DNA from: Corticimicrobacter populi
GTDB lineage: Bacteria; Pseudomonadota; Gammaproteobacteria; Burkholderiales; Burkholderiaceae_B
Assembly (NCBI RefSeq): GCF_003123725.1
Contig: NZ_QETA01000001.1
Span: 124,001-188,000, forward strand
Direction of reading: 5' to 3'
Length of the DNA: 64,000 nucleotides
The number at the start of each line of letters is the position of its first letter. Within the stretch, counting starts at the first letter, position 1. A program made the position numbers and the translations under genes. Below the pieces are notes generated by a model. The model was given only the letters and a program-made list of their open reading frames with translations. It did not search any database and was not told the DNA's origin. Shown here piece after piece: positions 19,099-26,874 of this stretch.

Positions 19099-19707
19099 AT
19101 GAAATCTGGAGATGAGTTTTTTATCGTCAATTCCGCTCCTGGAGAGCCGGGTGTTCCGTATTTTTTTGATAAAGACTGGATGCCTGATTTGCCGGATTGC
19201 TTTGCTGATTTTTACACCTCACCACTCGATGAGAGCATGTTTTCAGGTCGCTATGCGCTTCGGGCCAAAACGTATCAGTTGAACGGTGACTTTTTTATCG
19301 ACGATCATCTGGCTTCGAGGCAGATGTGTGATATGTGTGCAAGGCTGGGTGTTGACTACATACAGATTCCTGTCGATGTCAGCCTGTATCGAGGCAAGGT
19401 TCCGGAGAAGAAGTATTTTCTCTTTTTCTTGAAAAAATACATTTCCATATTGGATGCAGATAAATCGATCTATACAATTTGCTCAGATTCCGAGGGTCTG
19501 GAGCACACGTACTACGATTCGATAGATCTTTTCAAGATCAGGGGTGGAGTGGTCGATAATCTGTTCTTTTGCAAGGAACTGATGATGCCGGTCTGTTCGG
19601 GTCTTTTTAAAGATGAATGCGAAAAGCTTGGTCTGACGGGATTTGCCTTTCAGCCCCTGGATGATACATATAGGTATTCAGCTTGGGAGGATCTGGATCT
19701 TGCTTGA
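19099..19707 (+). CDS. Imm11/DUF1629-like probable immunity protein
   Basis: This is a 202-residue soluble protein, AT-rich compared with the efflux operon before it. The C-terminal pattern, FFCKELMMPVCSGLFKDECE followed by KLGLTGFAFQPLDD, resembles the DUF1629/Imm11 (and related Imm43) immunity families, in which a predicted helix precedes a GLTGF.F.PL motif. ATG 19099 was chosen because the preceding in-frame codons lie in the outer-membrane-factor 3' end. A decayed second copy of its tail lies at about 20310-20462. No toxin gene is adjacent. The family assignment is moderate; the immunity role is inferred. Confidence 0.6.
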   Translation: MKSGDEFFIVNSAPGEPGVPYFFDKDWMPDLPDCFADFYTSPLDESMFSGRYALRAKTYQLNGDFFIDDHLASRQMCDMCARLGVDYIQIPVDVSLYRGKVPEKKYFLFFLKKYISILDADKSIYTICSDSEGLEHTYYDSIDLFKIRGGVVDNLFFCKELMMPVCSGLFKDECEKLGLTGFAFQPLDDTYRYSAWEDLDLA

Positions 19708-19730
19708 TCAGATTGGTTGAGTTAATTTTT

Positions 19731-20303
19731 ATGAGAAGAATCAAGGGAGTGAAAGTGAAAATTTCATGGCTGGCCAGCCTTGCTGTGATGGCTGCTTTGG
19801 TTTCAGGATGCTCAATATGGCCGAATAATTCGTTTTTTAGTCCGCCCGCTGAAAAAGATGATTCACCATGGGTGCGTATCGTAGATAACACAGAGCAGAC
19901 AAGCATCTACCAGACGTTAAACGGCACACGCATCGGCGGTCTTGTCCGTTCCAGCGAGTGGGTTTTGCAGAATACCCGGGATCGCGGAATGCCAAAAGTG
20001 TCTGGAGAAAAATACGATATTGACTACTACGAAACCCCATTGGAGCCAGGCCTTGAAACGGCAATTATCAATGTTTATGTTGAAGGCAAATACTCATGCC
20101 TTGTTGCCACGCGCTTTGTTCCAGAAAAAGGCAAAAAATATCAATTCCAGTTGGAAGCCGATACCTTGCGCTACCAGTGTCGCGTACAGGCCAGCGAGCT
20201 TGTGAAAGACAGTGATGGCCAGTGGAAGCTTGTGCCGCTGCAGAATGTTCACTACGGCGCGAAAGAGGGAAATGGTTGGCATCCGATGCACAGTGGGAGC
20301 TGA
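19731..20303 (+). CDS. Unknown lipoprotein in immunity island
   Basis: A protein of about 190 residues has a basic N terminus, a hydrophobic segment and lipobox LVSGC (Cys27 from ATG 19731), so it is predicted to be lipidated and periplasm-facing. The GTG at 19755 has AAGGGAG 5 nt upstream and gives a more typical short signal peptide; it may be the true start. The mature part is mixed, with three cysteines including YSCLVATRFVPEKGKKYQFQ, and looks beta-rich. The family is not recognised. It sits between the Imm11-like gene and its decayed copy, so it may be an envelope-acting immunity protein, but that is only context. Confidence 0.65.
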   Translation: MRRIKGVKVKISWLASLAVMAALVSGCSIWPNNSFFSPPAEKDDSPWVRIVDNTEQTSIYQTLNGTRIGGLVRSSEWVLQNTRDRGMPKVSGEKYDIDYYETPLEPGLETAIINVYVEGKYSCLVATRFVPEKGKKYQFQLEADTLRYQCRVQASELVKDSDGQWKLVPLQNVHYGAKEGNGWHPMHSGS

Positions 20304-20309
20304 TCATAG

Positions 20310-20462
20310 CGGTTTCCACCTGTTCCGGATCCCTGTCGAGGTCAGTCTGTTCGGGATTTTTTAAAGACGAGTCCGAGAAGCTTGGCCTGGCGGGATTGGC
20401 CTTTCAGCTTCTGGATGATACATAGGTATTTAACCTAGCATGAACGGGATCTTACTTGATCT
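20310..20462 (+). pseudogene. Decayed, internally deleted copy of the Imm11-like gene
   Basis: Positions 20344-20462 align almost base for base with 19591-19709 (the 3' end of the Imm11-like gene), with a 2-bp loss in TATA that brings in a stop after LLDDT. Just upstream, 20326-20350 (FRIPVEVSLF in another frame) matches 19366-19390 (YIQIPVDVSLY). The copy is therefore a duplicate with about 200 bp deleted between two similar CTGT.TCG segments, leaving the halves out of frame. It cannot make a functional protein. Confidence 0.75.
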
Positions 20463-20967
20463 GGCTGTGAACAAGAGGCAATCCTTTGGCGAGGATTGCT
20501 GTGTGGCTCCAGCGGATGCTGACCAAACTTTCTCTGGAAAAATTCCGAGCCTGATGAAGGGGGTCTACAAAGACGCCAGCCCGATGCTGACGGCACGCTT
20601 TGCCCGGTATGGACGCTGGGCGCATGCAACACATGGGCATTGGTTGAGCGTTGCCGATATGGAAACGCTATGGCAAGACGATATTCAGGACGAATTGCTT
20701 GATCAGATCAAGTTTCAGGCTGAGTGTCTGAAGACCGATTGGGACAATAATGTGTTTGGTTTGTTTCGGGAAGATCGCCTCTCGCTGTTCGCGGGGAGCG
20801 ATATCGGCAATGAAGCCATATTCCTGCTGTGGCTGGATGGCTGCGATGAGCCTGAGCTGTGGGTCTATGACGCCAACGGCGAGTCCAGATATGCAAATCT
20901 GGAGGTTTATCTGGCGGCGTATCTGGCCGATGATGTGAGTGCTGCAAACGTTTCGTGGCGTCTTTGA
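20440..20967 (+). CDS. SMI1/KNR4 (SUKH)-like protein, start uncertain
   Basis: The frame gives up to 175 residues. The C-terminal half, AGSDIGNEAIFLLWLDGCDE followed by PELWVYDANGESRY, is typical of SUKH-superfamily proteins. The first codons from ATG 20440 lie inside the decayed Imm11-like tail, so this start is doubtful. ATG 20554 or ATG 20584 (128 residues, a usual SUKH length) are better candidates, though neither has a clear Shine-Dalgarno sequence. It is convergent with the next gene, 18 nt away. The probable role is immunity to an unidentified toxin. Confidence 0.65.
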   Translation: MNGILLDLAVNKRQSFGEDCCVAPADADQTFSGKIPSLMKGVYKDASPMLTARFARYGRWAHATHGHWLSVADMETLWQDDIQDELLDQIKFQAECLKTDWDNNVFGLFREDRLSLFAGSDIGNEAIFLLWLDGCDEPELWVYDANGESRYANLEVYLAAYLADDVSAANVSWRL

Positions 20968-20985
20968 GCAGGTGATCGGAAACCC

Positions 20986-21516
20986 TTAAAATTGAGCGAA
21001 AGCTACCGCTCTACCCGGAAAACTGCCAGGCAACGATTGTGGCTTCAACGTACCTGTCAGGATGCTGAAAAGCAAGGTCGTCAGATTTTGATCGAAATAC
21101 TCCACATCCGGTGATCTGGCGGCAATGATGGCAGTGCCCCATGTGTTGCTATCGCGAGTGTTGGATACTGTCCAGAACAGATAGTCACCATTGTCTGTCA
21201 GGCCGATTGGTAACAGGCCATTTTCTGCGGGGTAAAGCGGGTACTTGAAATAATCTGGGTCTTCCTGGTTCAGAGACTCAAGATCGCCAAGGATCAGTGT
21301 TTTCTGCTTGAAGAAGTTAATGTCTTCATTGGCGGCAAATGGATTGAATATGGCGATGAAGTCGGCGATCCGGCCCGTACCGTAACTGTGAATGAATGCG
21401 AAATAATCTTCCGGAAAAGAGAGGTCGCCATCTATGCTGGGCCAGGTTTCGTTGTTTCCGGATTCGGATGGATGCCTGGGGGGCGGCATCAGTGCTGTCA
21501 GGCAAGAGATAGTCAT
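20986..21516 (-). CDS. SMI1/KNR4 (SUKH) family protein
   Basis: This 176-residue protein shows the SUKH core: LSFPEDYFAFIHSYGTGRIA followed by DFIAIFNPFAA, then LYPAENGLLPIGLTDNGDYL and FWTVS, a pattern common to SMI1/KNR4 immunity proteins (GLLP.G.T..GDYLFW). The N-terminal 20 residues are proline-rich and may not be translated; later starts are possible. Its start overlaps the stop of the upstream SUKH-like gene by 4 nt (ATGA), so they are co-translated. AT-rich composition again suggests acquisition separate from the backbone. Confidence 0.75.
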   Translation of the reverse strand: MTISCLTALMPPPRHPSESGNNETWPSIDGDLSFPEDYFAFIHSYGTGRIADFIAIFNPFAANEDINFFKQKTLILGDLESLNQEDPDYFKYPLYPAENGLLPIGLTDNGDYLFWTVSNTRDSNTWGTAIIAARSPDVEYFDQNLTTLLFSILTGTLKPQSLPGSFPGRAVAFAQF

Positions 21517-22016
21517 GGTTTTTTGCAGTGCTGAATATCTGACGACAGATAATGGTCGATTTCAAGCTTCATGAATTGGCTGAAACGCATCTGCGTGCTG
21601 GCAATCTCACAGCCTTCCGTGTAGCAAAAGACCTCAGGGTCTGCATCTCTCTGAATGAAAAACAAGGATGTATAGCCTTGATGCATCAGAAATGCGAACA
21701 GCCGGGCGGGCAGTTGAACATGGTTTTCCTTCATCAACAGCCGAGTTTCTGCGTTGATGTCATGCAGGTGTGCATGAAAAAACCAGCTTTCAGTCTTGAA
21801 GTCTCCTGCCACAATGCCCATACGCTTCAGGAAAATCCTGTAAAACGCCGGCATTGCCCCATGCACATTTTCAAGCTCTTGCAGTTGTCGTTCCGTACAC
21901 CCCGTTATTGGCATTCTCTTGAGGGTGAGCGTACTGGAAAGCCTGCGGAGCAGCTCTGCGAATGCCGTTTCCGGCATCGGCAGAGTCAGGCCACTATTCC
22001 GGACCAATCTGGACAC
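21513..22016 (-). CDS. SMI1/KNR4 (SUKH)-like protein
   Basis: This protein of up to 167 residues has a SUKH-like beginning, ITGCTERQLQELENVHGAMP followed by AFYRIFLKRMG, where a helix precedes the AFYR.FL pattern of SMI1/KNR4 proteins. C-terminal strands such as LFFIQRDADPEVFCYTEG follow. GTG 22016 overlaps the upstream gene by 23 nt; an ATG 13 codons later (MPETAF) is an alternative start. It ends in a 4-nt overlap with the next SUKH gene. Two tandem SUKH genes plus a third facing them make an immunity cluster without a visible toxin. Confidence 0.65.
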   Translation of the reverse strand: MSRLVRNSGLTLPMPETAFAELLRRLSSTLTLKRMPITGCTERQLQELENVHGAMPAFYRIFLKRMGIVAGDFKTESWFFHAHLHDINAETRLLMKENHVQLPARLFAFLMHQGYTSLFFIQRDADPEVFCYTEGCEIASTQMRFSQFMKLEIDHYLSSDIQHCKKP

Positions 22017-22398
22017 CGTCGAGCACGGCCCACATTGCCCAGCCGTGCGCTGCTTGTTGGCACCATTCGGCCTCGCTCAACCCTTCGGAATTCTGTTTGA
22101 TCGGCTGGCGTGTTTCGAGCAGGAATCCCTTGGCACCATAGGCCTGGGCGGCGTCTCCACCACTTTTGTCCGGCTGCCAGCGTTCCAGCGAGGCGGTCAG
22201 CGTGTTGGCATGCTCGATGCTTTCCTGAGTCAGATAGCCTTTGCGTACGCAGTAGGTGGCCAATCCCTGCATATTGCGCATGATGGCATAGGCTTCGGTG
22301 GCCGACTCTGGGTCGAGACTGTAAGCCTGTGCCGAGCCAGCAGGTATGGCAGCGACGATAAAGATGGCTGAAAGTAAGACCTGAATTTTTGAAATCAT
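21994..22398 (-). CDS. Small secreted protein of unknown function
   Basis: A protein of 134 residues starts at ATG 22398 with a clear Sec signal peptide (MISKIQVLLSAIFIVAAI, cleavage after SAQA). The mature part is helical and contains two cysteines (ATYCVRKG and AEWCQQAA). The family is not recognised. It lies 19 nt downstream of purU on the same strand and overlaps the following SUKH-like gene, so it is probably co-transcribed with both. The longer frame upstream of ATG 22398 runs into purU and is not used. Confidence 0.7.
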   Translation of the reverse strand: MISKIQVLLSAIFIVAAIPAGSAQAYSLDPESATEAYAIMRNMQGLATYCVRKGYLTQESIEHANTLTASLERWQPDKSGGDAAQAYGAKGFLLETRQPIKQNSEGLSEAEWCQQAAHGWAMWAVLDGVQIGPE

Positions 22399-22417
22399 TG
22401 CTGTACTGCTTGAGGTC

Positions 22418-23296
22418 TTACCGGAATACCACCGTCCGATTGTCATTGAGCAGGATGCGATGCTCGACGTGGCGCCGCACGGCACGCGAGAGCACCAGCG
22501 ACTCGATGTCGCTGCCCACGCGGGTCAGGTCTTCGGCACGCATAGTGTGATCCACGCGGGCAATGTCCTGCTCGATGATCGGGCCTTCGTCCAGGTCCGA
22601 GGTCACGTAGTGGGCCGTGGCACCGATGATCTTGACGCCGCGCTGCCAGGCCTGGTGGTAGGGGCGAGCGCCCTTGAAGCTCGGCAGGAAGCTGTGATGA
22701 ATATTGATGGCCCGTCCGGTCAATGCGGTCGACATCTCGGCCGACAGGATCTGCATGTAGCGTGCCAGCACCACCAGGTCGATCTGTTCGCGCTCGACCA
22801 GATCCAGGATCTGGCGTTCTTGCTGGGGCTTGGTGTCGGGCGTGATCGGCAGGTGGTGAAAAGGAATGCCGTACGACTCGGCCAGTGCCGCATAGTCAGG
22901 ATGGTTGGAGACAATGGCGGCAATGTCGGCCTTGAGCTGGCCGCTGTGGGCACGGAACAGCAGGTCGTTGAGGCAGTGCCCCTGCTTGCTGACCATGATG
23001 AGCAGGCGCGAGCGCCGGCTGTTGTCGTGAATCTGCCAGTTCATCTGCAGCGGGCCGGCCAGTTCCGCGAAGCGCTCGCGCAGCGTATCGATGCTGTGTG
23101 CCGAAGGCAGCGCAAAATGCACGCGCAGGAAAAAACGGCCGGTTTCCGTGTCGCCATACTGCTGCGCGTCGAGAATATTGCCTTCGTGCTGGTAGAGCAG
23201 ACCTGATACGCGATACACGATACCCGTGGTATCCGGGCAGGACAGGGTCAGGACGAAGTCCTGGTTCGAAGCGGCTACATCGACAGGCTGGGACAT
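22418..23296 (-). CDS. purU: Formyltetrahydrofolate deformylase
   Basis: This 292-residue enzyme hydrolyses 10-formyl-THF to formate and THF, supplying formate and balancing one-carbon pools. An N-terminal ACT domain (about residues 13-85, FVLTLSCPDTTGIVYRVSGL) precedes the formyltransferase-like catalytic domain with SRLLIMVSKQGHCLNDLL, VVLARYMQILS, NIHHSFLPSFKGARPYHQA, and IGATAHYVTSDLDEGPII carrying the catalytic His/Asp set. It starts 30 nt downstream of the flavin-reductase gene. Length is normal. Confidence 0.96.
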   Translation of the reverse strand: MSQPVDVAASNQDFVLTLSCPDTTGIVYRVSGLLYQHEGNILDAQQYGDTETGRFFLRVHFALPSAHSIDTLRERFAELAGPLQMNWQIHDNSRRSRLLIMVSKQGHCLNDLLFRAHSGQLKADIAAIVSNHPDYAALAESYGIPFHHLPITPDTKPQQERQILDLVEREQIDLVVLARYMQILSAEMSTALTGRAINIHHSFLPSFKGARPYHQAWQRGVKIIGATAHYVTSDLDEGPIIEQDIARVDHTMRAEDLTRVGSDIESLVLSRAVRRHVEHRILLNDNRTVVFR

Positions 23297-23326
23297 GAAA
23301 AAAACCGGAAAGACAGAATTGGAAGA

Positions 23327-23848
23327 CTAGCGTTCGGACGTGGCAGCCGGGATGGCCGGCGTGAGGTCGAACCCGCCGGCATGATACACCAGCGGCAATG
23401 ATTCGTTGTGGCCGCAGTGCTCCACTTCGCCCACCAGAATCAGGTGATCACCTTCCGGGTAGCGGCTGCGGTTGCGGCACTCGAACCAGGCTGCGCTGTC
23501 GATGGCGGGCATGAATGTACCGCCCGGGGCCCGGTCTGCAGGCAGGTCGGCAAAGCGTCCCGCCATGTCGCCATAAGCGAAGCGTCCGGCCAGCTCAGGC
23601 TGGTCGGCGCGCAGGATCTGAATGACGTAGCGTTCGCATTGCAGGAACACGTCCAGTAGGCTGGATGTGTTGGACAGGCTCCACAGCACCAGCGGTGGCG
23701 TCAGCGAGACCGAATTGAAGGAGCTGATCGTCAGGCCGACAGGGGCCTGACCGGGCAACTGGGCGCAGACGATGGCCACGCCTGTCGGAAAGCGGCCCAG
23801 GGCCCTGCGGAAATAAGTCTGGTCGGAAGCGGTAGGGGAAACGGACAT
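23327..23848 (-). CDS. Flavin reductase-like (FMN-binding split-barrel) protein
   Basis: This is a 173-residue flavin reductase-like domain protein (HpaC/NADH:FMN oxidoreductase family): FRRALGRFPTGVAIVCAQL, GLTISSFNSVSLTPPLVLWS, FAYGDMAGRFADLPADRAPG and GDHLILVGEVEHCG. It may supply reduced flavin to a monooxygenase or act on small molecules; no monooxygenase partner is nearby. ATG 23848 was chosen: AGAGAG lies just upstream and pdxH ends 7 nt before it. Sharing an operon with the FMN enzyme PdxH is suggestive but not proof of a functional link. Confidence 0.88.
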   Translation of the reverse strand: MSVSPTASDQTYFRRALGRFPTGVAIVCAQLPGQAPVGLTISSFNSVSLTPPLVLWSLSNTSSLLDVFLQCERYVIQILRADQPELAGRFAYGDMAGRFADLPADRAPGGTFMPAIDSAAWFECRNRSRYPEGDHLILVGEVEHCGHNESLPLVYHAGGFDLTPAIPAATSER

Positions 23849-23855
23849 GTCTCTC

Positions 23856-24491
23856 TTAGGGGGCCAGGCGCTGGGTGGTCCAGCCACCCTGGCCGTTGGT
23901 GTGATAGACGATGCGGTCGTGCAGGCGCGACGGGCGGCCTTGCCAGAACTCGATCCGCTCGGGCAGCAGGCGATAACCACCCCAGTGGTCGGGGCAGGGG
24001 GGATGGTCACCGTACTGTTCTTCGAACTGTTGTACGCGATGCTCAAGTTCGCTGCGATCGCCAATGGGGCGACTCTGCTGCGAGGCCCAGGCACCGATGC
24101 GCGAACCCAGCGGACGACTGTGGAAATAGGTCTGGCTTTCTTCGCGTGAAACCTGTTCTGTCGTGCCTTCGATCAATACCTGGCGCTGTAGCGGCTGCCA
24201 GAAGAACGACAGGCTGGCCCGCGCATTGTGGGCCAGTTCATGGCCCTTGCGCGACTGGTAGTTGGTGTAGAACACGAAACCGCGCGCATCGTAATCCTTG
24301 ATCAGGACGATACGGGCCGAGGGCTGTCCGCGCTCGTCGACCGTGGCCAGCGTCATGGCGTTGGGCTCGGGTACATCGCCTTGCAGGGCCTGCTTGAACC
24401 ACAGGTCGAACTGGTCGAACGGCGTGGCAGCGAGGTCGGATTCCTGCAGGTTGAATTTATCGTAATCCTGACGCAGATCTGAGACTGACAT
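23856..24491 (-). CDS. pdxH: Pyridoxamine 5'-phosphate oxidase
   Basis: This 211-residue FMN-dependent enzyme oxidises pyridoxine or pyridoxamine 5'-phosphate to pyridoxal 5'-phosphate. Family motifs are [77 protein letters not shown] and the C-terminal [20 protein letters not shown] with R-x-x-D phosphate and flavin contacts. It is followed 7 nt later by the flavin-reductase gene and lies 32 nt downstream of chaC. Confidence 0.97.
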   Translation of the reverse strand: MSVSDLRQDYDKFNLQESDLAATPFDQFDLWFKQALQGDVPEPNAMTLATVDERGQPSARIVLIKDYDARGFVFYTNYQSRKGHELAHNARASLSFFWQPLQRQVLIEGTTEQVSREESQTYFHSRPLGSRIGAWASQQSRPIGDRSELEHRVQQFEEQYGDHPPCPDHWGGYRLLPERIEFWQGRPSRLHDRIVYHTNGQGGWTTQRLAP

Positions 24492-24523
24492 GACGGGTTC
24501 CTGTCGAACGGCAAAATGCCAGT

Positions 24524-25237
24524 TTAATGCGGCTGCAACAGGTGCTGGGCGAAATTTTCCAGGCGCATGTCACGGATGCCGGCGGCACGCAGGGCCGAGG
24601 CCGTCTCGAGTACGTATTCGACGCAGGGACCATTGGTGCCGTGCGCCCGGCGCACGACAGCCAGCATGTGTTCATGCTGCAGGCCGCCGGCATAGCCGGG
24701 GTTGCGCCGGTCCATCAGGAATGCCAGTGCCTGTACGCGGCCTTCCGGGGTGTCGCAATGAATCCAGCGCGGGATATAGGCACCGGTGGACATTTCGCGT
24801 GCCCACAGTGGCGGGAAAACATCCGGCACGCTGTCGCCAGCGATCTTGAATACCATGCCACGGCAGGCACCACCACGATCCAGACCGAAGACCAGACCTG
24901 GCACCTCAGGTGTGCCCCGGTTGACACGCGACCACAGGCACAGCGAGCGGTGATGACCACGCAAGGTGGCCAGACGACGTTCCAGGTATTCGAATTCGGG
25001 GCGCCAGATCAGCGAACCGTAGGCATAGATCCAGATGTCCTGGCCGGGTTGCCAGTGGTGCAACGTGGCGTTCATCGAGGCGAGCCGCTCTTCCGGCGTC
25101 CAGAGGCGGATCGCGTTCGGGGAGGGCTCAAGGGCGGAAGACAATGCGGTCAGTGAGGCAGGGGAGTCCATGCGGTGGCAAGTCTGGGCGTGCTGAAACT
25201 GGTGATTGATTTTAGTCATTGGATTGGGCGTTGTCAT
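24524..25237 (-). CDS. chaC: Gamma-glutamylcyclotransferase, ChaC type
   Basis: This 237-residue protein carries [20 protein letters not shown], the YGSLIW substrate loop of ChaC gamma-glutamylcyclotransferases, which degrade glutathione to 5-oxoproline and Cys-Gly in the cytosol. Further family stretches are [34 protein letters not shown] (with the presumed catalytic Glu) and [11 protein letters not shown]. The start is uncertain: ATG 25237, 25219 and 25171 are in frame, and the 65 N-terminal residues before the domain are not conserved. It heads the minus-strand chaC-pdxH-flavin reductase-purU run. Confidence 0.9.
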   Translation of the reverse strand: MTTPNPMTKINHQFQHAQTCHRMDSPASLTALSSALEPSPNAIRLWTPEERLASMNATLHHWQPGQDIWIYAYGSLIWRPEFEYLERRLATLRGHHRSLCLWSRVNRGTPEVPGLVFGLDRGGACRGMVFKIAGDSVPDVFPPLWAREMSTGAYIPRWIHCDTPEGRVQALAFLMDRRNPGYAGGLQHEHMLAVVRRAHGTNGPCVEYVLETASALRAAGIRDMRLENFAQHLLQPH

Positions 25238-25324
25238 CGGCGTGCATAAAAAGCAACATGCTTATTTCTTGTGCTTATATGAATGCAAAAAAATCATCAT
25301 CGATTCGTGGGAAAATAGCGCCTC

Positions 25325-26146
25325 ATGAATACGCAGCAACCTGACCTCGAACGCCGTTTCGGCGGCCTGAACCGACTTTATGGTGCCACCGCCCCTGATG
25401 TGCTGGCGCGTGCTCACGTTGCCGTGGCCGGCATTGGCGGCGTCGGCTCCTGGTCGGCCGAGGCGTTGGCACGCTGCGGGATCGGCGCGCTGACGCTGAT
25501 CGACATGGATCATGTTGCCGAATCCAATATCAATCGCCAGATCCACGCACTGGGTGCCACGCTGGGGCAGGCCAAGATCGAGGCCATGGCGGCGCGCATC
25601 CGCGATATCAATCCGGCCTGCCGCCTGACGCTGGTCGACGATTTCGTCTCGCCTGACAACATTGGCGCGCTGTTTGCGGACGGCCTGCCGGATTTCCTGA
25701 TCGACGCGACGGATCAGGCCGCTGCCAAGATTGCCATGATCCTGTGGGCGCGCCGCCAGCGGTGCGGCTTGCTGGTCTGTGGCGGTGCGGGCGGCAAGAC
25801 CGATCCGCTTGCTCTGCGCGGTGGTGATCTTTCAGCCAGCGTCAACGACGCGCTGCTGAGCAAGCTGCGCCAGCGCCTGCGCAAGGAGCATGGGTATCCG
25901 GGTGGCGGTACGGCGGCTGGCCGGGCAGGCAAGCGGGTGCCGAAAATGGGCGTATCGGTGCTCTGGTTCGACCAGCAGGCCCTGTTGCCCGACGCCTGGG
26001 CACAGTCGTCATCGCCGGCCCAGGGGCCGCAGGGACTGTCGTGTGCCGGCTATGGTTCGGTCGTCATGGTGACGGCGGCCATGGGCATGGCGGCGGCAGA
26101 CAGGGCGGTCAAGGCCGTGCTGGCTGCTGCCTTGTCGAAGCCATGA
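25325..26146 (+). CDS. tcdA: tRNA threonylcarbamoyladenosine dehydratase
   Basis: This is a 273-residue E1-like enzyme (TcdA/CsdL) that cyclises t6A37 of tRNA to ct6A using ATP. Visible motifs are ERRFGGLNRLYGA, the nucleotide-binding VAGIGGVGSWSAEALARCGI, DMDHVAESNINRQIHALGAT and DATDQAAAKIAM. The Sua5-type t6A precursor enzyme lies in the same window at 8298-9374. Its stop overlaps the following hydrolase gene by 4 nt. It diverges from chaC. Confidence 0.95.
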   Translation: MNTQQPDLERRFGGLNRLYGATAPDVLARAHVAVAGIGGVGSWSAEALARCGIGALTLIDMDHVAESNINRQIHALGATLGQAKIEAMAARIRDINPACRLTLVDDFVSPDNIGALFADGLPDFLIDATDQAAAKIAMILWARRQRCGLLVCGGAGGKTDPLALRGGDLSASVNDALLSKLRQRLRKEHGYPGGGTAAGRAGKRVPKMGVSVLWFDQQALLPDAWAQSSSPAQGPQGLSCAGYGSVVMVTAAMGMAAADRAVKAVLAAALSKP

Positions 26147-26874
26147 CGGCGCTGGTTCTGCTGCCTGGCCTGGATGGTACCGGCCGTCTTTTCGATGCCT
26201 TTGCCACCGAGATGGCCGTGCAGCATCCGGGTCTGGAAATCATCGTGGCCTCGTACCCGGTGGATGAACCGCTGGACTACGATGCGCTGGAGCCCACGGT
26301 ACGCGCGCTGTTGCCGCAGGGGCAGCCTTTTTTCCTGCTGGGCGAATCCTTTTCAGGACCATTGGCCATTCGTCTGGCGGCGGCGCAGCCTCCAGGTTTG
26401 CAGGGACTGATCCTGAGTTGTTCTTTTGCCAGCATGCCCGGCTTTGGCTGGTTGTCGCCGATGCTGCCGACCGTACCGTTGTCTTTCCTGCCGACCCCGC
26501 TGCTGGGCTACCTGACGCTGGGCCGATTGTCTGGCTCGCCCCTGCTGGATGACCTCCTCGAAATCCTGGAAACCGTCGATCCTGTCGTGTTGCGTACGCG
26601 TGCGCAGGCTGCGATGTCTATCGATTGCAGTGCGCTGCTGAGCAAAGTCCAGGTGCCGCTGCTGTATCTCCAGGCACGCAACGACCATATCGTGCCGGAG
26701 TCGGCGGGTCTGCTGGTACGTCGTCTGGCAGCGCAGACCCAGTTGCAGGTGTTTGATGCGCCACACCTGCTGCTGCAATCGCTGCCGGTGGATGCCGCGC
26801 AGGCTGTCTGCGGTTTCATGGGCGCCAGCCCGCCGGTACAGGCCGGGCCGATGGCCGGGATGGCGGCATGCTGA
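26143..26874 (+). CDS. Alpha/beta-hydrolase of unknown substrate
   Basis: This 243-residue protein starts MTALVLLPGLDGTGRLFDAF, where LLPGLDGTG forms the oxyanion region of alpha/beta hydrolases, and has the nucleophile elbow LLGESFSGPLA (Ser in G-E-S-F-S). The acid/His end is LYLQARNDHIVPESAG followed by FDAPHLLLQS. Members of this branch are often labelled esterases; no substrate can be named. ATG 26143 overlaps the tcdA stop (ATGA), and its end overlaps the LysR gene by 7 nt, so the three genes are tightly coupled. Confidence 0.85.
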   Translation: MTALVLLPGLDGTGRLFDAFATEMAVQHPGLEIIVASYPVDEPLDYDALEPTVRALLPQGQPFFLLGESFSGPLAIRLAAAQPPGLQGLILSCSFASMPGFGWLSPMLPTVPLSFLPTPLLGYLTLGRLSGSPLLDDLLEILETVDPVVLRTRAQAAMSIDCSALLSKVQVPLLYLQARNDHIVPESAGLLVRRLAAQTQLQVFDAPHLLLQSLPVDAAQAVCGFMGASPPVQAGPMAGMAAC

